Shown piece after piece: positions 32,255 through 40,171 of a stretch of DNA of 64,000 nucleotides. Numbering within the stretch: position 1 is the stretch's first letter; each line of letters begins with the position of its first letter. The DNA comes from Vampirovibrio chlorellavorus (GTDB lineage Bacteria > Cyanobacteriota > Vampirovibrionia > Vampirovibrionales > Vampirovibrionaceae): NCBI RefSeq assembly GCF_003149375.1, contig NZ_QFWH01000005.1, positions 78,004 to 142,003 on the forward strand. Direction: 5' to 3'. The notes beneath the pieces are model-generated. The model saw only the letters and a list, made by a program, of their open reading frames with translations, ran no database searches and was not told where the DNA came from. A program made the translations under genes and the position numbers.

Positions 32255-33103
32255 ATGAGCATGACCGAAACCATTCCCGCCGTTTTACCCCTGGAAGACG
32301 GATTTACGGATGTGTTGGGCAAAGCCCGCAAAGGCCTCAAGCTCTCTACGGAGACGTTGGCCGAACGCACCGGCCTACCCACCGAACAGGTGGAAGCCGC
32401 TTTTCAAGGACAAGTAGACGAATCGACGCTGCTGAAACTGGCCTTCACCCTGAATTTGCACGGGCCGTCCCTGCTGACCATGGCCCAGAACCAATGGCAA
32501 CCCGAACCCTTGCCGCAGATGACAGGCTTGCGGCAATTCACCACCTGGTACGGAGATATGACCGTCAACGCCTACCTGCTGTGGGACGCGCAAAGCAACG
32601 AGGCGGCCTCCTTCGATACGGGGGCCAACTGCCAGCAAATGCTGGATTTTATAGAAAGTAACGGACTCTCCCTGAAAAAAATCTTTATCACCCACACCCA
32701 CATGGATCATCTGGCCGATCTGGCCCGGCTGTCTGGAGAGCATCCCGCCGCCGTCTGTTACGGCTCTGCGGTGGACAACCCCCTGGGCCTCAAGCCCCTG
32801 ATTGAAGGCGATGGGTTGATGGTGGGCAGCCTCAGCATCCGGGTACTGGGCACCTCCGGGCACACCCCCGGCGGCCTGAGTTACTGGGTGGAAGGCCTGA
32901 GCCAGCCGGTGGTGGTGGTGGGCGATGCCCTGTTTGCCAGTTCCATGGGCGGGGCCCCTTACGCCTATCAGGAGGCCCGCCGCAACAATCTGACCAAAAT
33001 ACTGACCTTGCCGGAGCGAACCCTTATTTGTCCCGGCCATGGCCCCATGACCACGGTGGGTGAGGAAAAAGCCCACAACCCGTTTTTCCCGGAAACCAAA
33101 TAA
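32255..33103 (+). CDS. HTH domain fused to a metallo-beta-lactamase-fold hydrolase
   Basis: 282 residues from ATG 32255 with GAGGAG 11 bases upstream. Residues about 10-70 (GKARKGLKLSTETLAERTGLPTEQVEAAFQGQ) form an XRE-like helix-turn-helix. The rest is a metallo-beta-lactamase fold: the zinc motif THTHMDH (HxHxDH), a later His in GTSGHTPGGLSYW, the bridging Asp in VVGDALFASSMGG, and the final His in CPGHGPMT. This is the glyoxalase II-like layout for thioester or small-molecule hydrolysis. The HTH may sense or localise rather than regulate. It lies 47 bases upstream of a dehydrogenase gene, probably in one operon. Confidence 0.82.
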   Translation: MSMTETIPAVLPLEDGFTDVLGKARKGLKLSTETLAERTGLPTEQVEAAFQGQVDESTLLKLAFTLNLHGPSLLTMAQNQWQPEPLPQMTGLRQFTTWYGDMTVNAYLLWDAQSNEAASFDTGANCQQMLDFIESNGLSLKKIFITHTHMDHLADLARLSGEHPAAVCYGSAVDNPLGLKPLIEGDGLMVGSLSIRVLGTSGHTPGGLSYWVEGLSQPVVVVGDALFASSMGGAPYAYQEARRNNLTKILTLPERTLICPGHGPMTTVGEEKAHNPFFPETK

Positions 33104-33150
33104 GCCGGGCGTTTAGCATTAACCGTATTGCAGCAGGGGAGATCACGCTG

Positions 33151-34059
33151 ATGACGTTTCAAAAGATTGGCATCGTGGGGGTGGGCCGAATGGGCTCCAA
33201 CATGGCCCGACGTCTGAGAGAGCAAGGCTTTTCCATCGTCGCCGTGTACGATGCGCACACCGCTTTGGCCCAAGAAATGGCCCGGGAGCTTTCCGCCACG
33301 GCCTGCCAAAGTCTCTCGGAAGTGACCCATCGGTCGGATGTCATCATCACCGTGGTCACCGATGACGCCGCCATGCGCTTTATTTTCCACAACCCGGATG
33401 ATCATCTGTTCATGAACGCTGCGGGCAAACTGTTTATCAACTGCGCCACCATCAGCCCGGAAGTGCATATTGCCCTGCATGCTCAAGCCCTGAAAGTGGG
33501 CGCCAATACCCTGGAATGTCCCATGGCCTCCAGCATCAGTCAGGCCCGCACAGGTACCCTGTACCTGATGTGCGCGGGCGATGAAAGCGTCTATCAGGAG
33601 GCTCAACCCATCCTGAAGGCCCTGAGCGCCTCCAGCATTTACACCGGCCCGCCCGGCACGGCGGCCCAACTCAAAGCCCTGGTCAATATGGTCATGAACA
33701 TCAACACGGCAGGGCTGGCGGAAGGCTTGGGTCTGGCCCATGCGCTGGGGCTGGATCTCAATCTGGTGCGTCAGGTCTTTTCCCAAACCGGGGCCAATTC
33801 CCGGGTGCTGGAAACCGACGGGGAAGACATGCAAAACCGGGAGCATGACACGTATTTTTCCGCGGCCCATGCGGCCAAGGACAGCGGCATTGCCCTGGCT
33901 CTGGGACAGGCTTACGGCTTGAATCTCCCCTTGGCGGCGGCCACCAAACAGCAGTACGAGCGCATGATGGCGCTGGGGCTGGGCGATCTGGACAAATCGG
34001 GCGTTTCGGAACTCACCTTCCGGGATCGCTTGCCGGAAAGGACACAAGCCCCCGCCTGA
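33151..34059 (+). CDS. NAD(P)-dependent beta-hydroxyacid dehydrogenase (3-hydroxyisobutyrate/tartronate semialdehyde type)
   Basis: 302 residues of the HIBADH/6-phosphogluconate dehydrogenase superfamily. The nucleotide loop is IGIVGVGRMGSNMARRL. The substrate-binding and catalytic parts include ECPMASSISQARTGTLYLMC (normally DAPVSGG...A..G.L) and the catalytic Lys in GTAAQLKALVNMV. The C-terminal helical domain follows (KDSGIALALGQAYGLNLPL). The SGG of the substrate loop is SSI here, so the substrate may be unusual. Such enzymes reduce small aldehyde acids such as glyoxylate, succinic semialdehyde or tartronate semialdehyde. The partner is the HTH-MBL hydrolase upstream. Confidence 0.85.
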   Translation: MTFQKIGIVGVGRMGSNMARRLREQGFSIVAVYDAHTALAQEMARELSATACQSLSEVTHRSDVIITVVTDDAAMRFIFHNPDDHLFMNAAGKLFINCATISPEVHIALHAQALKVGANTLECPMASSISQARTGTLYLMCAGDESVYQEAQPILKALSASSIYTGPPGTAAQLKALVNMVMNINTAGLAEGLGLAHALGLDLNLVRQVFSQTGANSRVLETDGEDMQNREHDTYFSAAHAAKDSGIALALGQAYGLNLPLAAATKQQYERMMALGLGDLDKSGVSELTFRDRLPERTQAPA

Positions 34060-34189
34060 GGCAGGCTTTCCACCACGCTGCCTGCCAATCGGTTAGTCAA
34101 GCCATTAATCAGGCAGGGGCAAAAAAAGATATTGCCCGGCGTTAGTATGAGTACTTCCGATTTTTTTGTGCTGGTCACGAGGTTTCCCG

Positions 34190-34639
34190 ATGGGCCCCCT
34201 GCCGATGCTTCCCTTGCCCAATACCTTGCCATCCCCGGTAGCGCCACTGCCTGCGGGGACTTATCGGTCGTCGTCACCCGGAGCCCCTTTCTCAGTCGCT
34301 CCTTTACCCGTCGCCAGTCGGGGCCTGCCAGTTTCCACGGCAAAATCCATGCCCCAGCCCTACACCCCGACCGTCTCTTCCGCTTTATCGGATTTTATTG
34401 ACTTCCAGACCACCATGGCCTCTTCTCGCTTCCTGCACCTGAAAGAAAAAAAACGGGTCTCTGTGGCCAAAACCTCTTGTTTCTCGGCCATGTTGACCGC
34501 TGCGCTGACGGCCATTCCGGTCACCATTTCGGCCATTAACGGGCAAAGCGAAAAAGTGTTTCTCATCCCCATTCTGGGGACGCTAGCCGCCATTCACGGG
34601 GCCATGCTGGGCTTGCTGCTCAATCACGATCAGGATTAG
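34190..34639 (+). CDS. Small membrane protein, 149 aa
   Basis: ATG 34190 follows GAGG at 6-7 bases. The first 90 residues are Pro-, Ser- and Leu-rich and look disordered. The C-terminal third has two hydrophobic segments (SAMLTAALTAIPVTISAING and VFLIPILGTLAAIHGAMLGLLL), with a lysine-rich stretch just before the first. The family is unknown. The gene converges on tex, with 39 bases between stops. Confidence 0.55.
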   Translation: MGPLPMLPLPNTLPSPVAPLPAGTYRSSSPGAPFSVAPLPVASRGLPVSTAKSMPQPYTPTVSSALSDFIDFQTTMASSRFLHLKEKKRVSVAKTSCFSAMLTAALTAIPVTISAINGQSEKVFLIPILGTLAAIHGAMLGLLLNHDQD

Positions 34640-34678
34640 TCAGCACAAAGCTGTCAACCTTTGCCGCTAGACCTGCGC

Positions 34679-36859
34679 TTATGACGATTGCCGCATGGAC
34701 AGGGCAATGCGCTTTCTGGGAATGTCCACTTCCACCACGCTGACCTTAACCACATCGCCCGCTTTCACCACGCTGTGCGGGTCTTTCACAAAGCGATCGG
34801 CCAGCATGGAGATATGCACCAGCCCATCCTGATGCACCCCGATGTCCACAAACGCCCCAAAGTTGGTCACGTTGGTCACCACGCCTTCCAGCTGCATGCC
34901 CGGCTTTAAATCGTTCAGGGTTTCCACACCCTCGGCAAAAATGGCCGTTTGAAAGGCTGGCCGGGGGTCTCGGCCCGGCTTTTCCAGTTCCGCCAGAATG
35001 TCCCGCACCGTGGGCAACCCAAATTGATCATCGGTAAACTCAGTGGGCTTCAGGCTGGATAAAAAGGCCTTATCCCCAATCACAGCCCGCAACTCCCGCC
35101 CGGATTGCTTCAGGATTTTCTGCACCACCGGATAGGCCTCCGGGTGTACCGCCGAGGCGTCCAGCGGATTGTCCCCATTGGTGACGCGCAAAAAGCCAGC
35201 GGCCTGCTCAAAGGCCTTGGGCCCCAGTCGGGGTACTTTTTTAAGGGCCGCCCGGTTGGCAAAAGCGCCTTTCTGATTGCGATAGTCCACAATGGACTGG
35301 GCCAAACTGGGAGACAAGCCCGCCACATAGCGCAGCAAGGCGGGTGAGGCTGTATTCACATCCACGCCCACGGCGTTCACGCAATCCTGCACCACGGCAT
35401 CCAGCCCCCGCTCCAGGCGAGTTTGGTTGACATCGTGCTGATACTGGCCCACCCCAATGGCCTTGGGCTCGATTTTGACCAACTCGGCCAAGGGATCTTG
35501 CAAACGGCGGGCGATGGACACCGCCCCCCGCAGGGAAACATCCATGTCAGGCAGTTCCTGAGAGGCCAAGGCCGAGGCGGAATAGACCGAGGCCCCCGCT
35601 TCCGAGACCAGGGCCTTGGTCAGTTTCAGCTCCGGGTGCCGCTTCATCAGGGTACTCACCAGCCGATCGGTTTCCCGAGAGCCGGTACCGTTGCCGATGC
35701 TGACCAAGGTCACCGCATGCTGGCGGATTAAGGCCACCAGCGCGTCTATGCTGGCCTGCTCCTGATTTTGAGGCGGATGCGGATAAATCACCGACGTGGC
35801 CAGCACTTTGCCGGTAGCGTCCACCACGGCCACTTTCACCCCGGTCCGCAAGCCCGGGTCCAGCCCCAAGGCCACCTGATGCCCCGCCGGCGCAGCCAGC
35901 AACAGATCCCGCAGATTTCGGGTAAATACCTGAATGGCTTCCGCTTCCGCCTGCTCCCGCAGTTGGGCCATTAAATCGCTTTCCAGATGGGGGAGCAACT
36001 TATCACTCCAGGCCGCTTGAAAACAGTCTGCCAGCCAGTCGTCGGCCAGGCGGTTTTGCGGCCGCCAGTTAAAATGCCGGGCAATGCGGCCCACGATTTG
36101 CTCGGTGGCTCGTTCTACATCCGCTTTTTGAGCGGCTGGTTTTAAAGCGACCCGCAAGAAGCCTTCCTGCTTGCCCCGAAACAGGGCCAAGGCCCGATGG
36201 GAGGGAATGGCCCGAATGGGTTCCACGTAATCGAAATAATCGCTGAACTTGGCTGCTTCGGCCTGTTTGGCTTTGACCACCGTGGAAATCACCACCCCGC
36301 TGTTCCACAACAATTCCCGCAAGGCCCCGATTAGAGGCGGAGACTCTGAAAACTGCTCCACCAGAATATGAGAAGCCCCTTCCAGAGCGGCTTTCACATC
36401 GGGGATGCCCGCTTCCGGGTTCACGAAAGATTTTGCGGCCGCTTCTGGCTCTTGGTTGGGGTTTTGAAACAACCGCTCGGCCAGGGGGGCCAAGCCCGCC
36501 TCTCGGGCCATTTGGGCCTTGGTGCGACGCTTGGGTTTGAAGGGTAGGTACAAATCTTCCAGCTGGGCCTTGGTTTGGGCCGCTTCAAAAGCCTGCTTTA
36601 ATTCATCGGTCAGCTTGCCCTGCTCCGCCACGCTCTCTAAAATGGCTTCCCGGCGCTTGGATAAATCCCGTAAGTACTGCAAACGCTCATCCAGGGTGCG
36701 CAGTTGCGCGTCATCCAGCCCGCCGGTGGCCTCCTTGCGGTAACGGGCGATAAAGGGAATGGTGGCCCCTTCTTCCAGCAGCTTCAGCACCGCGCTGACC
36801 TGACGCTCCTGCACTTGTAATTCCCGGGCAATTTGGCGACTGATCAGGGCGTCATTCAT
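34679..36859 (-). CDS. tex: Transcription accessory protein Tex
   Basis: A 726-residue RNA-binding protein of the Tex/Spt6-like family. The N-terminal Tex domain reads [18 protein letters not shown]. The YqgF/RNase H-like fold includes [18 protein letters not shown]. Helix-hairpin-helix motifs follow ([27 protein letters not shown]). A C-terminal S1 domain ([30 protein letters not shown]) ends ALSMRQSS. Length and order are typical. Tex affects transcription of toxin and stress genes and RNA turnover. The gene is monocistronic and divergent from the DUF429 gene. Confidence 0.95.
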   Translation of the reverse strand: MNDALISRQIARELQVQERQVSAVLKLLEEGATIPFIARYRKEATGGLDDAQLRTLDERLQYLRDLSKRREAILESVAEQGKLTDELKQAFEAAQTKAQLEDLYLPFKPKRRTKAQMAREAGLAPLAERLFQNPNQEPEAAAKSFVNPEAGIPDVKAALEGASHILVEQFSESPPLIGALRELLWNSGVVISTVVKAKQAEAAKFSDYFDYVEPIRAIPSHRALALFRGKQEGFLRVALKPAAQKADVERATEQIVGRIARHFNWRPQNRLADDWLADCFQAAWSDKLLPHLESDLMAQLREQAEAEAIQVFTRNLRDLLLAAPAGHQVALGLDPGLRTGVKVAVVDATGKVLATSVIYPHPPQNQEQASIDALVALIRQHAVTLVSIGNGTGSRETDRLVSTLMKRHPELKLTKALVSEAGASVYSASALASQELPDMDVSLRGAVSIARRLQDPLAELVKIEPKAIGVGQYQHDVNQTRLERGLDAVVQDCVNAVGVDVNTASPALLRYVAGLSPSLAQSIVDYRNQKGAFANRAALKKVPRLGPKAFEQAAGFLRVTNGDNPLDASAVHPEAYPVVQKILKQSGRELRAVIGDKAFLSSLKPTEFTDDQFGLPTVRDILAELEKPGRDPRPAFQTAIFAEGVETLNDLKPGMQLEGVVTNVTNFGAFVDIGVHQDGLVHISMLADRFVKDPHSVVKAGDVVKVSVVEVDIPRKRIALSMRQSS

Positions 36860-37026
36860 GAATTCAAGCTCTCACACACACAAGCAACGGAAAGCGGCAA
36901 GGGACAGATGAGGGGGCATTCTCCAACCTGACCGCCGCATTATTATACACAAAGCGCTGGCCCAATAAGGTCAACTCGCCCCAGTCAGGACTATGCGCAC
37001 CAAGCTGGAAGTGCTTCAATGTCAGC

Positions 37027-37962
37027 ATGAGCAAACCCAGCGAACCCATGACCATTTACGGGGTGGACTTCACCAGCGCCCCCAGCCCCAAAAAACCCAT
37101 TGTGGTGGCCGACTGTGCCTTTCACCATCAAACCCTGACCCTGCGGCAATGCCTGAAATTGACCGATTTCGAGCAATTTGAGCAGTTTTTAAGCACCGAT
37201 GGCCCCTGGGTGGCGGCCATGGACTTCCCCTTGTCCATGCCCCACAGTTGGCTGGCGGCCATGCAGTGGCCCACGGATTGGGCGAAGTCGGTGCGGCACA
37301 TCCAGAAACTCAGTCTCAAAGCGTTTTGCCAGACCATCAACGACTACTGCCGCCACCAGCCCGCCGGGAAAAAGCATCACTTTCGGCCCATCGATCGGCT
37401 GGCCGGGGCCTGTAGCCCCATGACCATATACTACACCCCGGTGGGTAAAATGTTTTATCAGGGGGCTTTTCGGTTGCTGGAGGCCGGGGTAACCGTGCTG
37501 CCGTTTCAGGGCCATCTCATTCAAAGCAAGCAGGCTCAGGGCAAGAAGGGCGCTTCACGGGCCAAAGCCGATCCGCACCGCATTGTGGTGGAAGGCTACC
37601 CAGCCCTCATCGCCCGCCAGCTCTGCCCCAAGCAGGGCTATAAGTATGAGAGCCCACCTGCCAGCGCCGCCCAAAAAGCGGCCAAGGACTTTACCCGCAA
37701 AGAGATGATCCAGAAACTGGGCGCCCAATGGCTGGAAGCAGATTTTGGCATAACGTTCGATCTGAACGGGCATGCGGACACCCTGTGGCAGGATTTTACA
37801 GGAGATTCGCTGGATGCCGTGTTTTGCGCCCTACAGGCCGCTTGGGCTTATACTCAGCGAGACGCAAATTTTGGTATCCCCCACGCCACAGAAGCCCTTG
37901 CCCCAGACGCTCAGGAGGGCTGGATTGCCGTGCCGCCCCATTTCCTGAAGCAAAAACAGTAA
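37027..37962 (+). CDS. DUF429-family predicted nuclease-fold protein
   Basis: 311 residues. The family pattern is an N-terminal RNase H-like strand with Asp (YGVDFTSAPSPKKP), a second acidic strand (WVAAMDFPLSM), EGYPAL, and a C-terminal DSLDAVFCALQAAWA. The three acidic positions suggest a metal-dependent RNase H-fold active site, but no activity has been established for the family as far as recalled. ATG 37048 (MTIYGVD) is an alternative start. A terminator-like long hairpin lies 135 bases after the stop. Confidence 0.8.
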   Translation: MSKPSEPMTIYGVDFTSAPSPKKPIVVADCAFHHQTLTLRQCLKLTDFEQFEQFLSTDGPWVAAMDFPLSMPHSWLAAMQWPTDWAKSVRHIQKLSLKAFCQTINDYCRHQPAGKKHHFRPIDRLAGACSPMTIYYTPVGKMFYQGAFRLLEAGVTVLPFQGHLIQSKQAQGKKGASRAKADPHRIVVEGYPALIARQLCPKQGYKYESPPASAAQKAAKDFTRKEMIQKLGAQWLEADFGITFDLNGHADTLWQDFTGDSLDAVFCALQAAWAYTQRDANFGIPHATEALAPDAQEGWIAVPPHFLKQKQ

Positions 37963-38097
37963 CCCTCATCAAAAATGCCCACGGGAACACTAAAGAGGGT
38001 CTGTTTTGGATGCACGACTGGCCTTTGAAATGATTCAGGTAAGTTGTTCAGGCAATTTGGGGTTATTTATTGTTTTTATTCAATCAGCATATAAAGC

Positions 38098-38171
38098 ACA
38101 GGCCGAGGCGAACCGTATGCGTGCGTGCTTAAAGTGAGTACGGTTCTTATTATGCCCGGCCTGTCTTTTTT
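38098..38171 (+). terminator. Long two-tier hairpin with T-run; terminator or small RNA
   Basis: ACAGGCCG (38098-38105) pairs with CGGCCTGT (38157-38164), and inside GAACCGTA (38110-38117) pairs perfectly with TACGGTTC (38139-38146). CTTTTTT follows. It could end the DUF429 transcript. TATAAA at 38090-38095, directly upstream, would start an RNA at the very foot of the stem, so a separate RNA of about 70 bases is also possible. Confidence 0.6.
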
Positions 38172-38229
38172 ATTTTTAAGGTCAGGCTGCCTTCCGTACC
38201 CGTTTGTTACTGCGTGATTGCAGACGGCC

Positions 38230-38583
38230 TTAACGATCCTGCGGGAAAGCGGCCAGCAACTTTTCAAGCACTTGCGAGCTGCCCCCTTGCCCCAGTGACA
38301 CCAGTTTCTGGTTCAGGAAATATACATCCAACCGGGTGTTGCATTGGGCCAACCCCGTATTTATTTGAGAAAACCGCTGATCCAGCCCGCCGGTAGCCAG
38401 TCCGCTCAGGGCCATGGCCTGCCTTAGCAAGGCGACCCCGGCCACCACATTGGGAATTTTCAATTCCAGAATGTTCAGACCGGGCGCATTCAAGTCCGGC
38501 GAAGGACTGGATTGCAGGCGCACCCGCTGGGCGTTGTCCAACTCAATATCCAGATCAGCCTGAATCAGCAGATTCTCAAACAT
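38230..38583 (-). CDS. Hypothetical protein, 117 aa
   Basis: A soluble protein without signal peptide. The first half is beta-rich (LLIQADLDIELDNAQRVRLQ, LNILELKIPNVVAGVALLR) and the second is helical, with Gln/Asn and a single Cys. No family is recognised. It starts 9 bases after the stop of the 69-residue gene, so the two are almost certainly co-translated and may form a complex. Confidence 0.7.
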   Translation of the reverse strand: MFENLLIQADLDIELDNAQRVRLQSSPSPDLNAPGLNILELKIPNVVAGVALLRQAMALSGLATGGLDQRFSQINTGLAQCNTRLDVYFLNQKLVSLGQGGSSQVLEKLLAAFPQDR

Positions 38584-38592
38584 GGGCCCGCC

Positions 38593-38802
38593 CTACTTTT
38601 GGTCGCGGGTGGTAATCTTCACCACGCCGTTCACTTTCCATTTGGCTTGCAACGCATCCGGCGCGGTGCTGGCGGGCACAAACACTTCCAGATTTTCAAA
38701 CTGGTAGGTTATTTCGGCCCCACGCCCAGTCAGCTTGTCGTACAACCCAATGGCCAGTTCCGGCCAGGTGTGTGTTTCTTTCTCAGAAATTGCGTTCGCC
38801 AT
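38593..38802 (-). CDS. Hypothetical protein, 69 aa
   Basis: A compact protein beginning MANAISEKETHTWPELAIGL, then YDKLTGRGAEITYQFENLEV, and ending with strands (WKVNGVVKITTR). A short helix plus four beta strands is suggested. GGGAG lies about 10 bases before ATG 38802. It is the first gene of a two-gene unit with the 117-residue protein. The family is not recognised, but the regular hydrophobic pattern and coupling support a real gene. Confidence 0.7.
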   Translation of the reverse strand: MANAISEKETHTWPELAIGLYDKLTGRGAEITYQFENLEVFVPASTAPDALQAKWKVNGVVKITTRDQK

Positions 38803-39039
38803 CGTGCATCAACTCCCATCTATTAATAACAGCCATTACCCTTTTGAAATCTGTATACCGATCAGTATATCGATGAACTTTGTTTTTTACAAGTTCGAAC
38901 AGATTATCGATTTTAATCGCCTGGCAGGCTCAGGAAAATTAGTCAGGTCGCTATGCGCATTCGCCTGCTGTTACACCTTAAGTCCTCAACTTGATGAAAC
39001 CCACTTAAACTTGGCCAGAGATTGATCTAGACTGAGCCT

Positions 39040-39519
39040 ATGAAAAAGTACATGCCGTTTTTTATCATCTTTTTGCTGATCAGCACCATTCCGGCGCTGG
39101 TGTTTGTCCTGTTTCCCAACGCCGCCTCCAATATCAACAGTGGCGATATTCCCAGTTTTAACCAAAGCGCCAGTAAAAATTCCACAGAAACTCAGGAAGT
39201 TCAGACCCCCGATTATCTGCTGCGCTGGCGAAGCCAGCCATCCCCCCTGAAAGCGGGACAAACCAGCCGTTTGACCCTCAACATCCTAAGCCGGGCCTCT
39301 GGCAGCCCTTGGGAGGGGCAACTCAGCGCTGTGTTCATCCGTCGTTCCAAGCTGGCCAGTGACAGTCAGCCTATCCCGGCCAGCGTTGAAACGACCGGTC
39401 AAAGCGGTGTGTATCACATTGAAGCCCAACTGCCGCAAGCAGGCCCGTGGGATCTGCAGCTAACTCTCACTAAGCAGCAAGCGCCTGTGGTGATAAAGCT
39501 CTATGTGGCTGAGTCCTAG
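39040..39519 (+). CDS. Membrane-anchored FixH/YtkA-like protein, 159 aa
   Basis: The N-terminus MKKYMPFFIIFLLISTIPALVFVLF is an uncleaved anchor or signal. The outer domain (residues about 60-155) is an immunoglobulin-like beta sandwich. It has SPLKAGQTSRLTLNILSRASG, VETTGQSGVYHIEAQLPQAGPWDLQLTL and VVIKLYV, the pattern of FixH and YtkA-like domains. FixH proteins help cytochrome oxidase assembly, but no oxidase or copper genes are next to it, so the role is open. The gene stands alone. Confidence 0.65.
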   Translation: MKKYMPFFIIFLLISTIPALVFVLFPNAASNINSGDIPSFNQSASKNSTETQEVQTPDYLLRWRSQPSPLKAGQTSRLTLNILSRASGSPWEGQLSAVFIRRSKLASDSQPIPASVETTGQSGVYHIEAQLPQAGPWDLQLTLTKQQAPVVIKLYVAES

Positions 39520-39754
39520 CAAGTCAGGCAGTTAAATCAAACGGAATCTTTCCATCACTTCCTATTGCTTTTAAGGGGGCTTTGCCCCCTGTAACCCCCA
39601 CTGGCGAGGGAACAGAGTCCAGCGCCAGCGTCCACCGGCGTCCAATGGACTCCTGCTGTTGCGGGAATGACCAATAGCGCTGCACCTGAATTGAAGTTTC
39701 CACTGGGCGCACCCCGTTGTGCTTAAAACGGGTGCTGAACTCTAAAATACCCGT

Positions 39755-39931
39755 TTACTGGACGACCACTAAAAATAACCCCAGATTAATGAGCATGATG
39801 AAAAACCACACTTTCATCACCGGGCTTTGATTTTCCAATAACGCCTGGAATACGTTTTTGTCCTGATCCTGGTTCAGCAGGGCGGAGGACAGCTTGAGAT
39901 CCTCCTGGAAGGCCAGCTCTCGGAAGGTCAT
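39755..39931 (-). CDS. 58-residue membrane protein
   Basis: ATG 39931 opens a frame reading MTFRELAFQEDLKLSSALLN, then a Gln/Asp-rich linker, then one membrane helix (VWFFIMLINLGLFLVVVQ) and stop. The cytosolic part is amphipathic and the C-terminal helix ends the protein, as in tail-anchored proteins. The ribosome site is weak (GAGAG upstream). No family is recognised. Codon use and the sharp helix argue that it is coding. Confidence 0.55.
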   Translation of the reverse strand: MTFRELAFQEDLKLSSALLNQDQDKNVFQALLENQSPVMKVWFFIMLINLGLFLVVVQ

Positions 39932-40092
39932 CTTTCACACACTCTCTTTGTTACGTAAATTGGATCGTACTTTTATTGTAGAAAATCCTTCAAGGTCGCT
40001 CATCCACCGGATGGTCAATGTTTTTGTTTTTATATTCTTTATTCTAGGCCATCTGCCCAAAAGTGCAATGCCCGGTGTTTAAAGCGGCCTGA

Positions 40093-40122
40093 TTGGTCAG
40101 CACTGGCTTTTCAGGCTATAAT
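40093..40122 (+). promoter_or_regulatory. Promoter of the substrate-binding lipoprotein gene
   Basis: TTGGTC (40093-40098) and a perfect TATAAT (40117-40122) are 18 bases apart. The leader to ATG 40172 is about 43 bases. Confidence 0.6.
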
Positions 40123-40171
40123 GGGTCGGCTTTGAATCTTCGTTTTAGTCCTTGTGAGGCGGTATATTGAT

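Noticed and set aside
32968-34047. 359-codon frame antisense to the beta-hydroxyacid dehydrogenase
   Set aside because: Shadow of a high-GC gene; low-complexity His/Gly/Gln composition and no SD.
34132-34401. Alternative frame over the start of the small membrane protein
   Set aside because: Lacks hydrophobic segments and SD; the 34190 frame has both.
39565-39600. GGGGGC-ttt-GCCCCC hairpin as a repeat element or terminator
   Set aside because: No T-run on either strand and no second copy noticed in the window.
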